Assembly: GCA_000828975.1 (NCBI GenBank)
Contig: AP014683.1
Coordinates: forward strand, 2,747,700-2,811,699
Source: Burkholderiales bacterium GJ-E10
GTDB lineage: Bacteria > Pseudomonadota > Gammaproteobacteria > Burkholderiales > Burkholderiaceae_F
Length of the DNA: 64,000 nucleotides
Reading direction: 5' to 3'
Below the pieces are notes generated by a model, which was not told the origin of the DNA, made no database searches, and saw only the letters and a list, made by a program, of their open reading frames with translations. Of this stretch, positions 17,638 through 26,498 are shown in pieces. The translations under genes were made by a program, and so were the position numbers. Numbering within the stretch: the stretch's first letter is position 1; each line of letters starts with the position of its first letter.

Positions 17638-17688
17638 ATTTTACTACATGGACAACTACGACCCGCAACACATAAAGCCTGGTTTATG
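17638..17688 (-). promoter_or_regulatory. cbbM promoter region with CbbR-like dyad
   Basis: The perfect inverted repeat CATAAA-N6-TTTATG lies at 17671-17688, about 70 bp upstream of the cbbM start. The adjoining minus-strand sequence TTATGTGT also follows the dyad at cbbL. A possible -10 hexamer TAAAAT lies at 17643-17638. The same activator probably serves both Rubisco operons. The dyad is observed; CbbR binding is inferred. Confidence 0.5.
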
Positions 17689-17776
17689 GATGACATCCCG
17701 ACCGATTGCGAGCCGGATTTCGCCCAATACCATCATGCCGTGATATATTTCGATCGCTCCGCGTCTGCAGAAGCGT

Positions 17777-19369
17777 GTGATTCGCTTGATCAACTGGCAC
17801 CGTTACTCCAAAAAACTACCGGCCTCGCAATTTCTCCTCCTGAACGTCGCCTTGGGAATCGGGCACGTCGTCGTGGTACTGGGTGCCGGCGCCTTCCTGC
17901 CCATCCTGCCGAACGTCGCGGCGAGCCTGGGCCGAGGCATGCCGTATGCGGTATGGGGGCAGAGCGACTACGTGGCCGCGATGGCCGCGGCATTCCTGAT
18001 CGCCCGGCCGCTCATGCGCCGCTACGGCGCCCGGTACACCGCGCTGGGGGCCTACGTGCTGTTTGCGGTAGCCGGCCTTGCGGTCGTCGCATCCCTGTCG
18101 GTCTACCCCCTGTTCACGGCGGCGCGCACCGTGCAGGGTTTTGCCGCCGGCGTGAGCATCGCCCCGTCGCTCGCGCTCCTGCTCGAACAATACAAATCGC
18201 ACCACCACCGCACCGCCACCTCGCTCTGGACGCTGGCGACCTTCATGCCGTTTTCCGTCGGACCGGCTTTGGGCGGCTACTTCGGCTATGTGCTGGGCGA
18301 CTGGCGCCTGATGTTCGCGGCGTTTTCCGCGGTGATGCTGGTGATCGCGGGCGTCATCTGGGCGCTGACCGGCAACTCGGCGCGCGATCCGGATGCGCCG
18401 CTCGGTCGGTTCTTCGGACTATTCGCGATCTTTTCGGCGGCAGCGCTGGCGATCCAGGAGCTCTACAACGTCGCCATCCTGAGCGACATGACCACCCACA
18501 CGTTGTCGTCCTGGTGGATCGTGCTCGCGTTCCTGCTGCTCGCATGGCTCTTCTGGATCGCCAATGCGGGAAGCGAAACCCCGCTGATCCGCTTCTCGCT
18601 CTTCCGCCACCGCAACTACGCATTCGGGCTTGCAATGCTTTGCATCGCCTTCACCGGCATCCAGGGCTCCCTCGTGCAGTATGTCCTGCGCATCCAGAGC
18701 ATCGAAGGCTATACGGCCTGGCACGCCGGCCTGCTGTTCCTGCCGATCTTCGTCCTTTCCAAGCCGATGAGCCTGCGCGCCCATCACTGGATCCACCACG
18801 GCTACGACCCTCGGCTGCTGGCCTGCGCCGGGGCGGTGGGCTTTGCCGCGAGCTTCTGGTGGATGGGCGAGTACGTCCGGCCCACGACCTGGGAGACGCT
18901 GTTATGGCCGCAACTGCTCGAGGGCGCGGCGCTCGGGTTGTTCATCACCGCGATGAACGCGATCATTCTCACCAACGTCCCTCCCTCGGAGCAGATCCAC
19001 GCCGTCGACGTCATCAACACGGCGCGCACGATCACCGCCGCCTGGATCATCGCCATGTCCGACGTATTCTGGGACCGCTACGCCGCTTCGGCACGCAACC
19101 ATCTGACCACGCCGGACATCGGCAACGCCGAGCGCTGGATCGCCGGCCGCTACCCGGAGTCGGTCGCGCCCGGAACCGCCTGGTTCCATGAACTGGGGAC
19201 GCGCGTCACCCAGCAGGCGGGCTGGATCACGTTCAACGCCATGTTCCACACCCTGGCCGTCTGCTTTGCGGCATTCGCCGCCCTCATCTGGCTGGCAAGC
19301 GCCCGCCACATCTCGCATCGGGTGGACGACCTGGAACGCGTCGTCGAATCCTTGGGAGAGGACCTGTGA
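17777..19369 (+). CDS. DHA2-type MFS drug transporter
   Basis: This 530-residue protein has about 14 membrane segments, matching the 14-helix EmrB/QacA (DHA2) branch of the major facilitator superfamily. Motif A-like and helix-5 features are visible (PLMRRYGARYTALGAYVLFA; FSVGPALGGYFGYVLGDWRLMF). The GTG at 17777 is the first start compatible with the family, although its ribosome site is weak. It overlaps the next gene by 4 nt and leads a three-gene EmrB-TolC-EmrA-like efflux operon. The transported compounds are unknown. Confidence 0.88.
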   Translation: MIRLINWHRYSKKLPASQFLLLNVALGIGHVVVVLGAGAFLPILPNVAASLGRGMPYAVWGQSDYVAAMAAAFLIARPLMRRYGARYTALGAYVLFAVAGLAVVASLSVYPLFTAARTVQGFAAGVSIAPSLALLLEQYKSHHHRTATSLWTLATFMPFSVGPALGGYFGYVLGDWRLMFAAFSAVMLVIAGVIWALTGNSARDPDAPLGRFFGLFAIFSAAALAIQELYNVAILSDMTTHTLSSWWIVLAFLLLAWLFWIANAGSETPLIRFSLFRHRNYAFGLAMLCIAFTGIQGSLVQYVLRIQSIEGYTAWHAGLLFLPIFVLSKPMSLRAHHWIHHGYDPRLLACAGAVGFAASFWWMGEYVRPTTWETLLWPQLLEGAALGLFITAMNAIILTNVPPSEQIHAVDVINTARTITAAWIIAMSDVFWDRYAASARNHLTTPDIGNAERWIAGRYPESVAPGTAWFHELGTRVTQQAGWITFNAMFHTLAVCFAAFAALIWLASARHISHRVDDLERVVESLGEDL

Positions 19370-20790
19370 AGCATTTCCGCATCGCCTGCGGGCTCCTGGC
19401 CGCCGGCGCACTGTCGACCGGCTGCGTGGCCCCCGTGCCCAAGCCGCCGCATCCCATCACCTCCCTGCACGTCGCCACGACGGGCGGAAGCGGGCACCCC
19501 ATCACGCCCGGTTGGTGGCGACAGTTCGGCGACCCGCAACTCGACCGGCTGGTGGCGGCCGCGCTCGCGGACAGCCCGGGCCTGGCCGAAGCCCGCGCCC
19601 GCGTGATGGCCGCCAACGCCGATGTCTCCCGCGTCGACGCGCTGCTCTATCCGCATGCGCAGGCAAGCTCCACCGTGATCCACGGCCACAACTCGTACAA
19701 CGGCAACCTGACTCCCTATTACAACGGCAAGACCTACTCCCTGGGGGTCATCGATCCGCTGCAGGTCGATTACCACCTCGACATCTGGGGGGAGGATCGC
19801 GAACGGGTGGCCGTTGCCGAGGCCGATGCCCGGATCATCGAGGCGAGGCAGGCACAGACCGAACTCCGGCTGACCGCCGCGGTGATCAAGACGTACTTTG
19901 CGTGGCAGACGGCGAACCACCTGGTGGCGGAACAGGAGGCGCTGGTCGAACTTGCCGGCGATGCCCGCCGCATCCTCGCCACCGCGGTGCGCGCGGGCGT
20001 GCGACCGCCGTCGGCCGAGGTGACGCAGCGCGCCGCCTGCGATCGGGCGCGCGCCCGGCTCACCGAACTGACGCAGCGCCGCGCCGCACTGCGCTACGCG
20101 CTGCTGGCGCTCCTGGGCAAGGCCTCCTCGGACACCCTCCCCGGCACGCGCGCCGAACTGCCCGCACCGAAGATCTTTCCCCTGCCCGCGACGATCGATC
20201 TCGACGCCCTCGCGGCGCGCCCCGACATCGAGATCGCGCTCTGGCGGGCGCAAGCGGCCCGCCACCGCAAGAAGCTGGCGAAGATCGCCTATTACCCGGA
20301 CATCCACCTGACGGCGTTCGCCGGCCTGACCAGCCTCGGGCTTGCCAAGATGTTTTATTCCAGCAGCGAGGGGTTTGCCGTTGCCCCGGCGATCCGCCTG
20401 CCACTGTTCGAGGGCGGAGCGCTCGACGCCAATCTGCATGCGCGCGCGGCCGCGTATGACGCCACGATCTACGCCTACGACCAGGCGGTCCTCGATGCCG
20501 CGGCGCAGGTCGCGACCGACCTCGCCGAACTCGACAACAGCAAGCGGAACTTCGCCGATGACACCGATGCACGCGAGGAGGCCGACCGCCTGGCCGCCAT
20601 CGCCGACACCGCGTACCGCAGCGGCGTGCTTCCCCGCCTCGTGCGCGTGCGCGCGCAGATCCGGCAACACGGCGCCGACATGGCGCTCCAGAACGGAACG
20701 CTGCGCTGGCTCACCGCGATCACCGACACCGCAACCGATCTGGGCGGCGGCGCCCAGCCCTCAGCCCAACCCCTGTCGGACCCACGATGA
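19366..20790 (+). CDS. NodT/TolC-family outer-membrane efflux lipoprotein
   Basis: This 474-residue outer-membrane factor has a lipoprotein signal peptide with lipobox LSTGC, placing the acylated cysteine at residue 20. Two OEP repeats follow (FGDPQLDRLVAAALADSPGL and, in the second half, LDALAARPDIEIALWRAQAA). It would form the TolC-like trimer of a tripartite pump with the MFS permease before it and the HlyD-type adaptor after it. It overlaps both neighbours by 4 nt. Confidence 0.9.
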   Translation: MKHFRIACGLLAAGALSTGCVAPVPKPPHPITSLHVATTGGSGHPITPGWWRQFGDPQLDRLVAAALADSPGLAEARARVMAANADVSRVDALLYPHAQASSTVIHGHNSYNGNLTPYYNGKTYSLGVIDPLQVDYHLDIWGEDRERVAVAEADARIIEARQAQTELRLTAAVIKTYFAWQTANHLVAEQEALVELAGDARRILATAVRAGVRPPSAEVTQRAACDRARARLTELTQRRAALRYALLALLGKASSDTLPGTRAELPAPKIFPLPATIDLDALAARPDIEIALWRAQAARHRKKLAKIAYYPDIHLTAFAGLTSLGLAKMFYSSSEGFAVAPAIRLPLFEGGALDANLHARAAAYDATIYAYDQAVLDAAAQVATDLAELDNSKRNFADDTDAREEADRLAAIADTAYRSGVLPRLVRVRAQIRQHGADMALQNGTLRWLTAITDTATDLGGGAQPSAQPLSDPR

Positions 20791-21938
20791 ACACCACCCC
20801 GAAGATCAAGACCCGCTATCGGCGCCTGCGACCCGTCGCCGTGCTCGCCGTCGCAGCGGCGCTGATGGCCTACGCCTATTGGGATCTCTTCCTGAGCACC
20901 ACGATCCGCAGCGATGATGCCTATGTGTCGGGCAACATCATCCCGGTGCAGGCGCTCGTCCCCGGCGTCGTATGGAAGGTCGAGGCCGACAACAGCATGA
21001 TGGTGCGGGCGGGCCAGCCGCTGGTGGAACAGGATCCGAACCTGCTGCGCGCACGGATGGAGGACGGCGCCGCGGCGCTGGCCGAGGCCGTGCGCCGGAT
21101 CCGCAGCGAAATCGCCCAGGCGGCCCAGTCGAACCACCAGCTCGCCGCATTGCGCCTGCAACGCAGGAAAATCGCCGACGATCTGCAACGCTATGTGCTG
21201 GCCGAGGCCGGAGGCGCCGTCTCCCACCAGAAAGTCGCCGACACCCGGGCCGACCTGGCGATTCTCGACCGCCGGATCGCCGCGGCCCAAGGCAACTACG
21301 CCAAGGCGCAAGCGCTGGTGGCCAACACGGACACGCGGAACAACCCGCTGGTGCTGCAGAAGCGCGCCGACTTCATCGAGCGCTATATCGAACTCCGCCG
21401 CAGCCGCGTGGTGGCGCCGGTGGATGGATTCGTCGCCAACCGGCGGGCCGAGGCAGGCCAGCGCGTGGCCGCGGGCCAGCTGCTGATGAACGTCGTCTCG
21501 CTGGAGGACCTCTGGGTGACCGCGAACATCAAGGAGACCGAGATGGCGGCTATCCGGCCGGGACAGCCGGTGCGCATCACCACTCATCGATATGGAGCGA
21601 CCGCCGCCTACCACGGCAAAGTGCTGGGAATCGAGCCGGCCGGCGGCAGCACCTTCAGCCTGTTCCCCCCCGATAACGCGACCGGCAACTACATCCACAT
21701 CGTCGAGCGCGTCCCGGTGCGCATCAGCCTCGACGCGAAGGATCTCGCCAGCAATCCGTTGCGCCCGGGCATGTCCGTGCATGTGGACATCGATACCGCG
21801 CACGCCGGCGCATCGGCGCCGGATTCCGCGTTGGCTTCCGAGGTGACCGCGGCCAGCAACAGCTACGCTACCCGCATCTATCAGACGGAAATGGCCGCGG
21901 CCGACGCGGCGGCCGACCGCATCATCCGCTCGAACTGA
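20787..21938 (+). CDS. HlyD/EmrA-family membrane fusion protein
   Basis: This 383-residue periplasmic adaptor has one N-terminal membrane helix (about residues 15-35), a biotinyl-lipoyl half motif (SGNIIPVQALVPGVVWKVEA), a coiled-coil hairpin rich in Ala, Gln and Arg, and the second lipoyl half (SRVVAPVDGFVANRRAEAGQ). It bridges the MFS pump and the outer-membrane factor. Its last 17 nt overlap the 3' end of the convergent GGDEF-EAL gene. Confidence 0.9.
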   Translation: MNTTPKIKTRYRRLRPVAVLAVAAALMAYAYWDLFLSTTIRSDDAYVSGNIIPVQALVPGVVWKVEADNSMMVRAGQPLVEQDPNLLRARMEDGAAALAEAVRRIRSEIAQAAQSNHQLAALRLQRRKIADDLQRYVLAEAGGAVSHQKVADTRADLAILDRRIAAAQGNYAKAQALVANTDTRNNPLVLQKRADFIERYIELRRSRVVAPVDGFVANRRAEAGQRVAAGQLLMNVVSLEDLWVTANIKETEMAAIRPGQPVRITTHRYGATAAYHGKVLGIEPAGGSTFSLFPPDNATGNYIHIVERVPVRISLDAKDLASNPLRPGMSVHVDIDTAHAGASAPDSALASEVTAASNSYATRIYQTEMAAADAAADRIIRSN

Positions 21939-23529
21939 CCAGGGCGGGATCTGGCTCGCGCTCGCCGGGCAGCGGCTCCCGCGCGACGATCCGATCCGCC
22001 GGCGCGGGGCGGCCGAACAGGTATCCCTGCACCGAATGGCAGCCGATCGAGCGCAGGAATTCGACCTGGGCTGCATTCTCGACGCCCTCGGCAACGCTGC
22101 GCATGCCCAGGCTTTCGATCAACATGACACTGGCATGCACCACGGCCCGCACGTCGGCTGCCGCATCGAGGTCGGCGATGAAATCGCGATCGATCTTCAC
22201 CACATCGAACGGATACCGGCGCAGACAGGCGAGCGACGACATGCCGGTTCCGAAATCATCCATCGCCAGGCCCACGCCGAGCTTCCGCAGTTCCCGCAAC
22301 AGGTCCACCGCCGCCTCGGGATCCCGCATGACATCGCGCTCGGTGACTTCTAGCCGCAACGCCCCCGGCGGCATCCGGGCCGCCTCGATCACGGCACGGA
22401 TATGCGCCAGGAACGCGTCGGGATAGGCCATCTGCACGCGCGAGACGTTCACGCTGACGCTGCGCGGAGCGCGCTCGGCATCACGGTCCTGCCATGCCCG
22501 CCATTGCAGGCACGCCTGCCGTTGCACCCACTCGTCGAGCGGAATGACGAGCCCCGATTGTTCCGCGATCGGAATGAATTCCTCCGGATCGACGACTCCG
22601 AACCGCGGATGGTTCCACCGCACCAGGGCCTCGACCGAATCCGCCGTCAGGCGATCCAGCGTCATGATCGGTTGATACAACAGCGAGATCTGCGCGGTTC
22701 CGATCGCCTTGCGCAACTCGGTTTCGATTCCAAATTCCCGCGATGCCTTCCGCCGCATGTGGGGGGCGAACGTGGCGACTCGTCCCGGCCCGGCGCGCTT
22801 CGCTTCGTACATGGCGGTATCGACGTCGCGCAGCACCGAATCGGCACACGCAATGCATTGCTCGCTGCGCATGATCCCGACCGACGCGGTCAACCGGGTT
22901 TCATGGCCCCGAACCCGATAGGGTGCACCGATCGCCCCCTGGATCCGGACCGCGATCCGCTCCGCAACCCCCGGCTCCCCGACGCCCTCGAGCAGCACCG
23001 CGAACTCGTCCCCTCCCAGCCGTGCAACGAGGTGCCGATCGGGGCGCAGCGCGGCACGGATCCGCGCCGCCACCTGCCGCAACAGGTCGTCACCGGCGGA
23101 GTGTCCCAGGGCGTCGTTGACCAGCTTGAAACGGTCGAGATCGAGGAGCAGAACCGAAAATCCGTCTTCGCGGCATGCAGACAGGCGACCGAGCGCCAGA
23201 TTCAACCGGTGGACGAACCACGAACGATCGGCCAGACCGGTCACGCCATCGATACCGGTCGAGAAGGCCGCACGCCGCTGCGAAACCCGGAAATGCAGCC
23301 CCTGCAGGACCTGCCGCGGAACACGCAGGAACCCCCGGAGCGGCAACGTGAGTCCGATGCCATAGAGCATTGCGCCCAGCGCAATGAACAACCCCCGGCG
23401 CCCCGCGGCGCCATGGCGAACCATGCGTTCCAGCGCAACCATCAGCGCTGCGCCGCCCAGCAGAACCGTGATTCCCCAGACCCCCAGGCCCCACGGCGTG
23501 ACGCGTGTCCCGCTTCCTGATTGCTGCAT
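21922..23529 (-). CDS. GGDEF-EAL cyclic-di-GMP protein with two membrane helices
   Basis: The start at 23529 (AGAGAAG site) gives 535 residues. Two transmembrane helices occupy about residues 15-65, then a GGDEF domain with intact ARLGGDEF and an EAL domain with EALVRW, MDDFGTG and EGVEN. The inhibitory RxxD site ahead of GGDEF is not present (RPDR). Key residues for both diguanylate cyclase and c-di-GMP phosphodiesterase activity are kept, so either activity is possible. No sensory domain is visible. It ends inside the 3' end of the convergent efflux adaptor gene. Confidence 0.88.
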   Translation of the reverse strand: MQQSGSGTRVTPWGLGVWGITVLLGGAALMVALERMVRHGAAGRRGLFIALGAMLYGIGLTLPLRGFLRVPRQVLQGLHFRVSQRRAAFSTGIDGVTGLADRSWFVHRLNLALGRLSACREDGFSVLLLDLDRFKLVNDALGHSAGDDLLRQVAARIRAALRPDRHLVARLGGDEFAVLLEGVGEPGVAERIAVRIQGAIGAPYRVRGHETRLTASVGIMRSEQCIACADSVLRDVDTAMYEAKRAGPGRVATFAPHMRRKASREFGIETELRKAIGTAQISLLYQPIMTLDRLTADSVEALVRWNHPRFGVVDPEEFIPIAEQSGLVIPLDEWVQRQACLQWRAWQDRDAERAPRSVSVNVSRVQMAYPDAFLAHIRAVIEAARMPPGALRLEVTERDVMRDPEAAVDLLRELRKLGVGLAMDDFGTGMSSLACLRRYPFDVVKIDRDFIADLDAAADVRAVVHASVMLIESLGMRSVAEGVENAAQVEFLRSIGCHSVQGYLFGRPAPADRIVAREPLPGEREPDPALVSSSG

Positions 23530-23772
23530 CAACTTCTCTTTTGGATCCAGGAACAACCGCCGCGTGCGGAGCAAATGCCGACTGCCCGGATCGCAACGCG
23601 GGCCCGTATGATGCGTGCAATCCGGAAGGCGCGGCGCCGTCGCCGGGCGCGGAACCCCCGAAGATTGACGAAAGTCAATGAGGTGCGACGCCATCGCGCG
23701 GCAATGCCATCCGGCGATTCAATCCGGGGCGCTTCGGGGGACGATCGACGGCAGCGGCCAGGCGGCCCCCGC

Positions 23773-25569
23773 TCACGCCGCCACGGTCATTCGCCAGCGG
23801 CACGCATCGCGTCCCAGCGCGGTGAACTCCAGATCCCCCGCCATGACCGCGGGAATTTCCTCGGGCATGCCGCGCACCAGGCATACCGTTCCTTCGTTGC
23901 GTGGCAGTCCGTAGAAGTCCGGCCCGAATTCGGAGGCAAACGCCTCCAGCCGATCCAGGGCGCCCGCCTGCTCGAACGCCGTGGCATAGAGCGGCAGCGC
24001 GAACGGTGCAGTGAAGCAGCCGGCACAGCCGCATGCCGATTCCTTGTCCTGCCGCGGATGCGGCGCGCTGTCCGTCCCCAGAAAGAAGCGCGGGTTGCCG
24101 CTCACCGCCGCCTCCACCAGCGCGCGCCGATGGTCCTCGCGCTTGAGCACCGGCAGGCAGTAGTAGTGCGGGCGCATGCCGGCGGAACCATCCGCTCCAA
24201 CGAACATCGCGTTGCGGTTGTATGCCAGATGGTGTGCGGTGATCGTCGCCGCGATGCGCCCCGGCGCCTCGCGCACATACTCGACGGCCTCCCGGGTCGT
24301 GATGTGCTCGAGCACCACGCGCAGTTCCGGAAAATCGCGTCGGAGGGGAATCAGCACCTCATCGAGAAAGATCCGCTCGCGGTCGAACACGTCGGCATCG
24401 GGCCGCGCCACCTCGCCGTGGACCAGCAGCGGCAGATCGGCGCGCTGCATGGCCTCGAGTACCGCCGTGCAATCGGCGATCGAGCGCACGCCGAACTGGG
24501 AATTGGTCGTCGCGCGCGCCGGATAGAGCTTGACGCCATGGACGAACCCGCTGTCGCGCGCACGGCCGATCTCCTCCGCCGGCGTCGCGCCGGTCAGATA
24601 CAGGGTCATGAGCGGTTCGAATCGCATGTCCGCAGGCAGCGCCGCAAGGATGCGCGCGCGGTACAAGCGCGCCTGCTCCACCGTCGTCACGGGGGTCCGC
24701 AGATTGGGCATGACGATGGCGCGCGCAAATGTCCGCGCGGTCCAGGGCACCACAGCCGCCATCACGGCATCGTCGCGCAAGTGCAGGTGCCAGTCGTCAG
24801 GCTGGCGAATCGTGATCGGTTCCATGATGATCCTCCCGGACCGGCCCGGAGATTGCCGCGGAAACGCTCCGCAAAAATGGTCGCTTTCGATATATACAAC
24901 ATCCGGGGCGGACACCGCCTTCGCCTGCCGGCCGGCGACCCAGCTCACCGCCCCGCAGGCGTCGTCGCCGAGGAAGAATGCCCGCCAATGTACGCCCAAC
25001 CTTTCCGGGCCCGCCGCCCGGAATCGGATCCGCATTGCCGCAGGGTCCAGTCCGGTGCCGAGCGCCTTGCCGATCGCCTCGAGTTCGCACCAGTGCGCGA
25101 TCGCCTCGGCATCGCGCCACCGGATCGCGCTCTCGTGCCAGGGCCGCAGGAACGTGCGTACCGCCTCCGCGGCTCCGGGTCGCACGCGCTCGACGTCGAT
25201 GCCGACGCGCGACTGCTCGCTGAACACCGCTGCGAAATGGGTTCCACGATGCGATAACGAGCAAGACACCCGCGTTCCGGCGATGAAGAGCGCCACGGGA
25301 CCCGGCCCCGCGGACGCCTCGACGCGCGATAACGGCACGCCGAACCAGCCCGCCGCCAGGAGTCGCACGACGATCCGCCCGTACACGTACTCGAGCTTGC
25401 GGTGCGCGCGCGGAATCCCGCGGGCACGCGCGACCTCGGCCGCGGTGAGCAGGCCGCCCCACTGCCGCACCACGCGCATGCGATGCGCTGCCGCGTTTGC
25501 CACGATATACGCGGCCGGCGCCGGCGTCGCCGGCCATGCCCCATCGTCCATCCGTTTGGCTGCAACCAT
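23773..25569 (-). CDS. pyrC: Fusion ORF: 4'-phosphopantetheinyl transferase + dihydroorotase (PyrC)
   Basis: One uninterrupted 598-codon frame joins two enzymes. Residues 1 to about 225 are a Sfp-type phosphopantetheinyl transferase with SLSHRG (104-109), VGIDVERV (122-129) and WCELEAIGKALG (160-171); the usual Lys of the WxxKE motif is Leu. Residues 249-598 are a complete class II dihydroorotase: metal motif HLHLRDD, carboxylated-Lys block GVKLYPA, LVHGE, LEHITT, ITAHHL and LGTDSAPH. PyrC makes dihydroorotate in pyrimidine synthesis; the transferase would activate the ACP encoded in this operon. The join is direct, with no stop, and a good internal ribosome site precedes Met249, so PyrC alone may also be made. 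It lies 10 nt after the barrel-gene stop. Confidence 0.85.
   Translation of the reverse strand: MVAAKRMDDGAWPATPAPAAYIVANAAAHRMRVVRQWGGLLTAAEVARARGIPRAHRKLEYVYGRIVVRLLAAGWFGVPLSRVEASAGPGPVALFIAGTRVSCSLSHRGTHFAAVFSEQSRVGIDVERVRPGAAEAVRTFLRPWHESAIRWRDAEAIAHWCELEAIGKALGTGLDPAAMRIRFRAAGPERLGVHWRAFFLGDDACGAVSWVAGRQAKAVSAPDVVYIESDHFCGAFPRQSPGRSGRIIMEPITIRQPDDWHLHLRDDAVMAAVVPWTARTFARAIVMPNLRTPVTTVEQARLYRARILAALPADMRFEPLMTLYLTGATPAEEIGRARDSGFVHGVKLYPARATTNSQFGVRSIADCTAVLEAMQRADLPLLVHGEVARPDADVFDRERIFLDEVLIPLRRDFPELRVVLEHITTREAVEYVREAPGRIAATITAHHLAYNRNAMFVGADGSAGMRPHYYCLPVLKREDHRRALVEAAVSGNPRFFLGTDSAPHPRQDKESACGCAGCFTAPFALPLYATAFEQAGALDRLEAFASEFGPDFYGLPRNEGTVCLVRGMPEEIPAVMAGDLEFTALGRDACRWRMTVAA
24823..24837 (-). 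promoter_or_regulatory. Internal ribosome-binding site and start of pyrC
   Basis: GGGAGG (24837-24832) stands 6 nt before ATG 24825, the natural PyrC start that gives the usual 350 residues. The site lies inside the upstream reading frame and encodes Gly-Arg of the linker. It shows that pyrC could be translated alone as well as fused to the upstream transferase. Confidence 0.7.
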
Positions 25570-25579
25570 CGGCGGGCCG

Positions 25580-26380
25580 TCAGAAGAAGTACCGCGCCCC
25601 GAGCGTCACCCGGTTTCCGAGGAGACTGGTGCCGAACTCCGATCCGACGGGGCCGGCGGTATGGGTGATCGCCAACCGGAAATCGGTGTGTTCGGTAATG
25701 GGCTTGATGAGTTCGAACTCCGTCAACGTGCTGCCGTCCAAGCCCGACAGCAGGTTCACCGAGGCTTGCCCGCCGTTGGGGAAGACATATTCGATGTGGA
25801 CAAAGAGATTGCTCGCCCACGGCAGTTCCAGCGCCTGCGCATCGAGCGCAAGCGCGTCGGCGGCGATCGCCGGGTTGGCGATCGCACGATCCGCCTGCAA
25901 GGCCAGATCCCAGTTCTGCTGCTCGGCCTTCGTCATGCCGGAATCGTTGCGCTGGAACTCCATGCGCGCGCCGATCTCCGGGGAGACGTTCCATTGCATC
26001 CCGACCATCGCACGTCGATAGAAAGCCGACGACGATCGGCGGTCGATGAACACGCTCCCCGTCGGATCCGGCCCGTACAGTGCCGTCGAAAGCATGGGAA
26101 ATCGGCTTCCGCGCTGCACGAAGAGGGCGGAATAAACCGAACCTTGCGCCGCCAGCAGGCAGCTTCCGCTGGCGCCACCGCCGAGCGCCATGTCGCTCGG
26201 CTTTTGCAGCAGGCCGAGGGCATGACAGGCATCTCCGGCGAAGCGCCCCACGAGCAGTCCCTGCTTGATCCCCCGATTGAAGCCGGGATTGAGCGCATTG
26301 AAGGCATATCCCGTCCTGTCGAGGCGATCATCGCTGTAGATCGCCTCCAGCGTATGGCGCGCGCCTCCTGCCGAGATGGT
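25580..26380 (-). pseudogene. 3' part of outer-membrane barrel gene split by IS element
   Basis: About 266 codons of a beta-barrel protein run from the left end of the insertion sequence to the stop at 25580 and end in the outer-membrane signature VTLGARYFF. Amphipathic strands are frequent (DFRLAITHTAG, NLFVHIEYVFPNGGQASVNL). The matching 5' part is at 27823-28306, so the whole gene was about 425 codons. It stood last but one in the polyketide-like operon, after a LolA-like gene and an ABC exporter, and probably supplied the outer-membrane end of the export route. It is now interrupted. Confidence 0.75.
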
Positions 26381-26393
26381 ATGGACGCCTCCC
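26381..26393 (+). repeat. Left inverted repeat of the IS1111-type element
   Basis: ATGGACGCCTCCC is the exact reverse complement of 27810-27822. It lies next to the broken barrel-gene sequence. Confidence 0.85.
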
Positions 26394-26498
26394 ACCTTCG
26401 CCGCGCTCCCAAGCTGCTTGATCGGGGGGCCTCGCGTGCAACGGCATCAAGTGCCAAAGTGGAGGTTCTCGCAACCACTCGATGACGGAGGCCCCACG

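Noticed and set aside
17686-19191. A 501-codon plus-strand frame overlapping the MFS transporter
   Set aside because: Out-of-frame shadow; the MFS frame has about 14 hydrophobic helices and family motifs.
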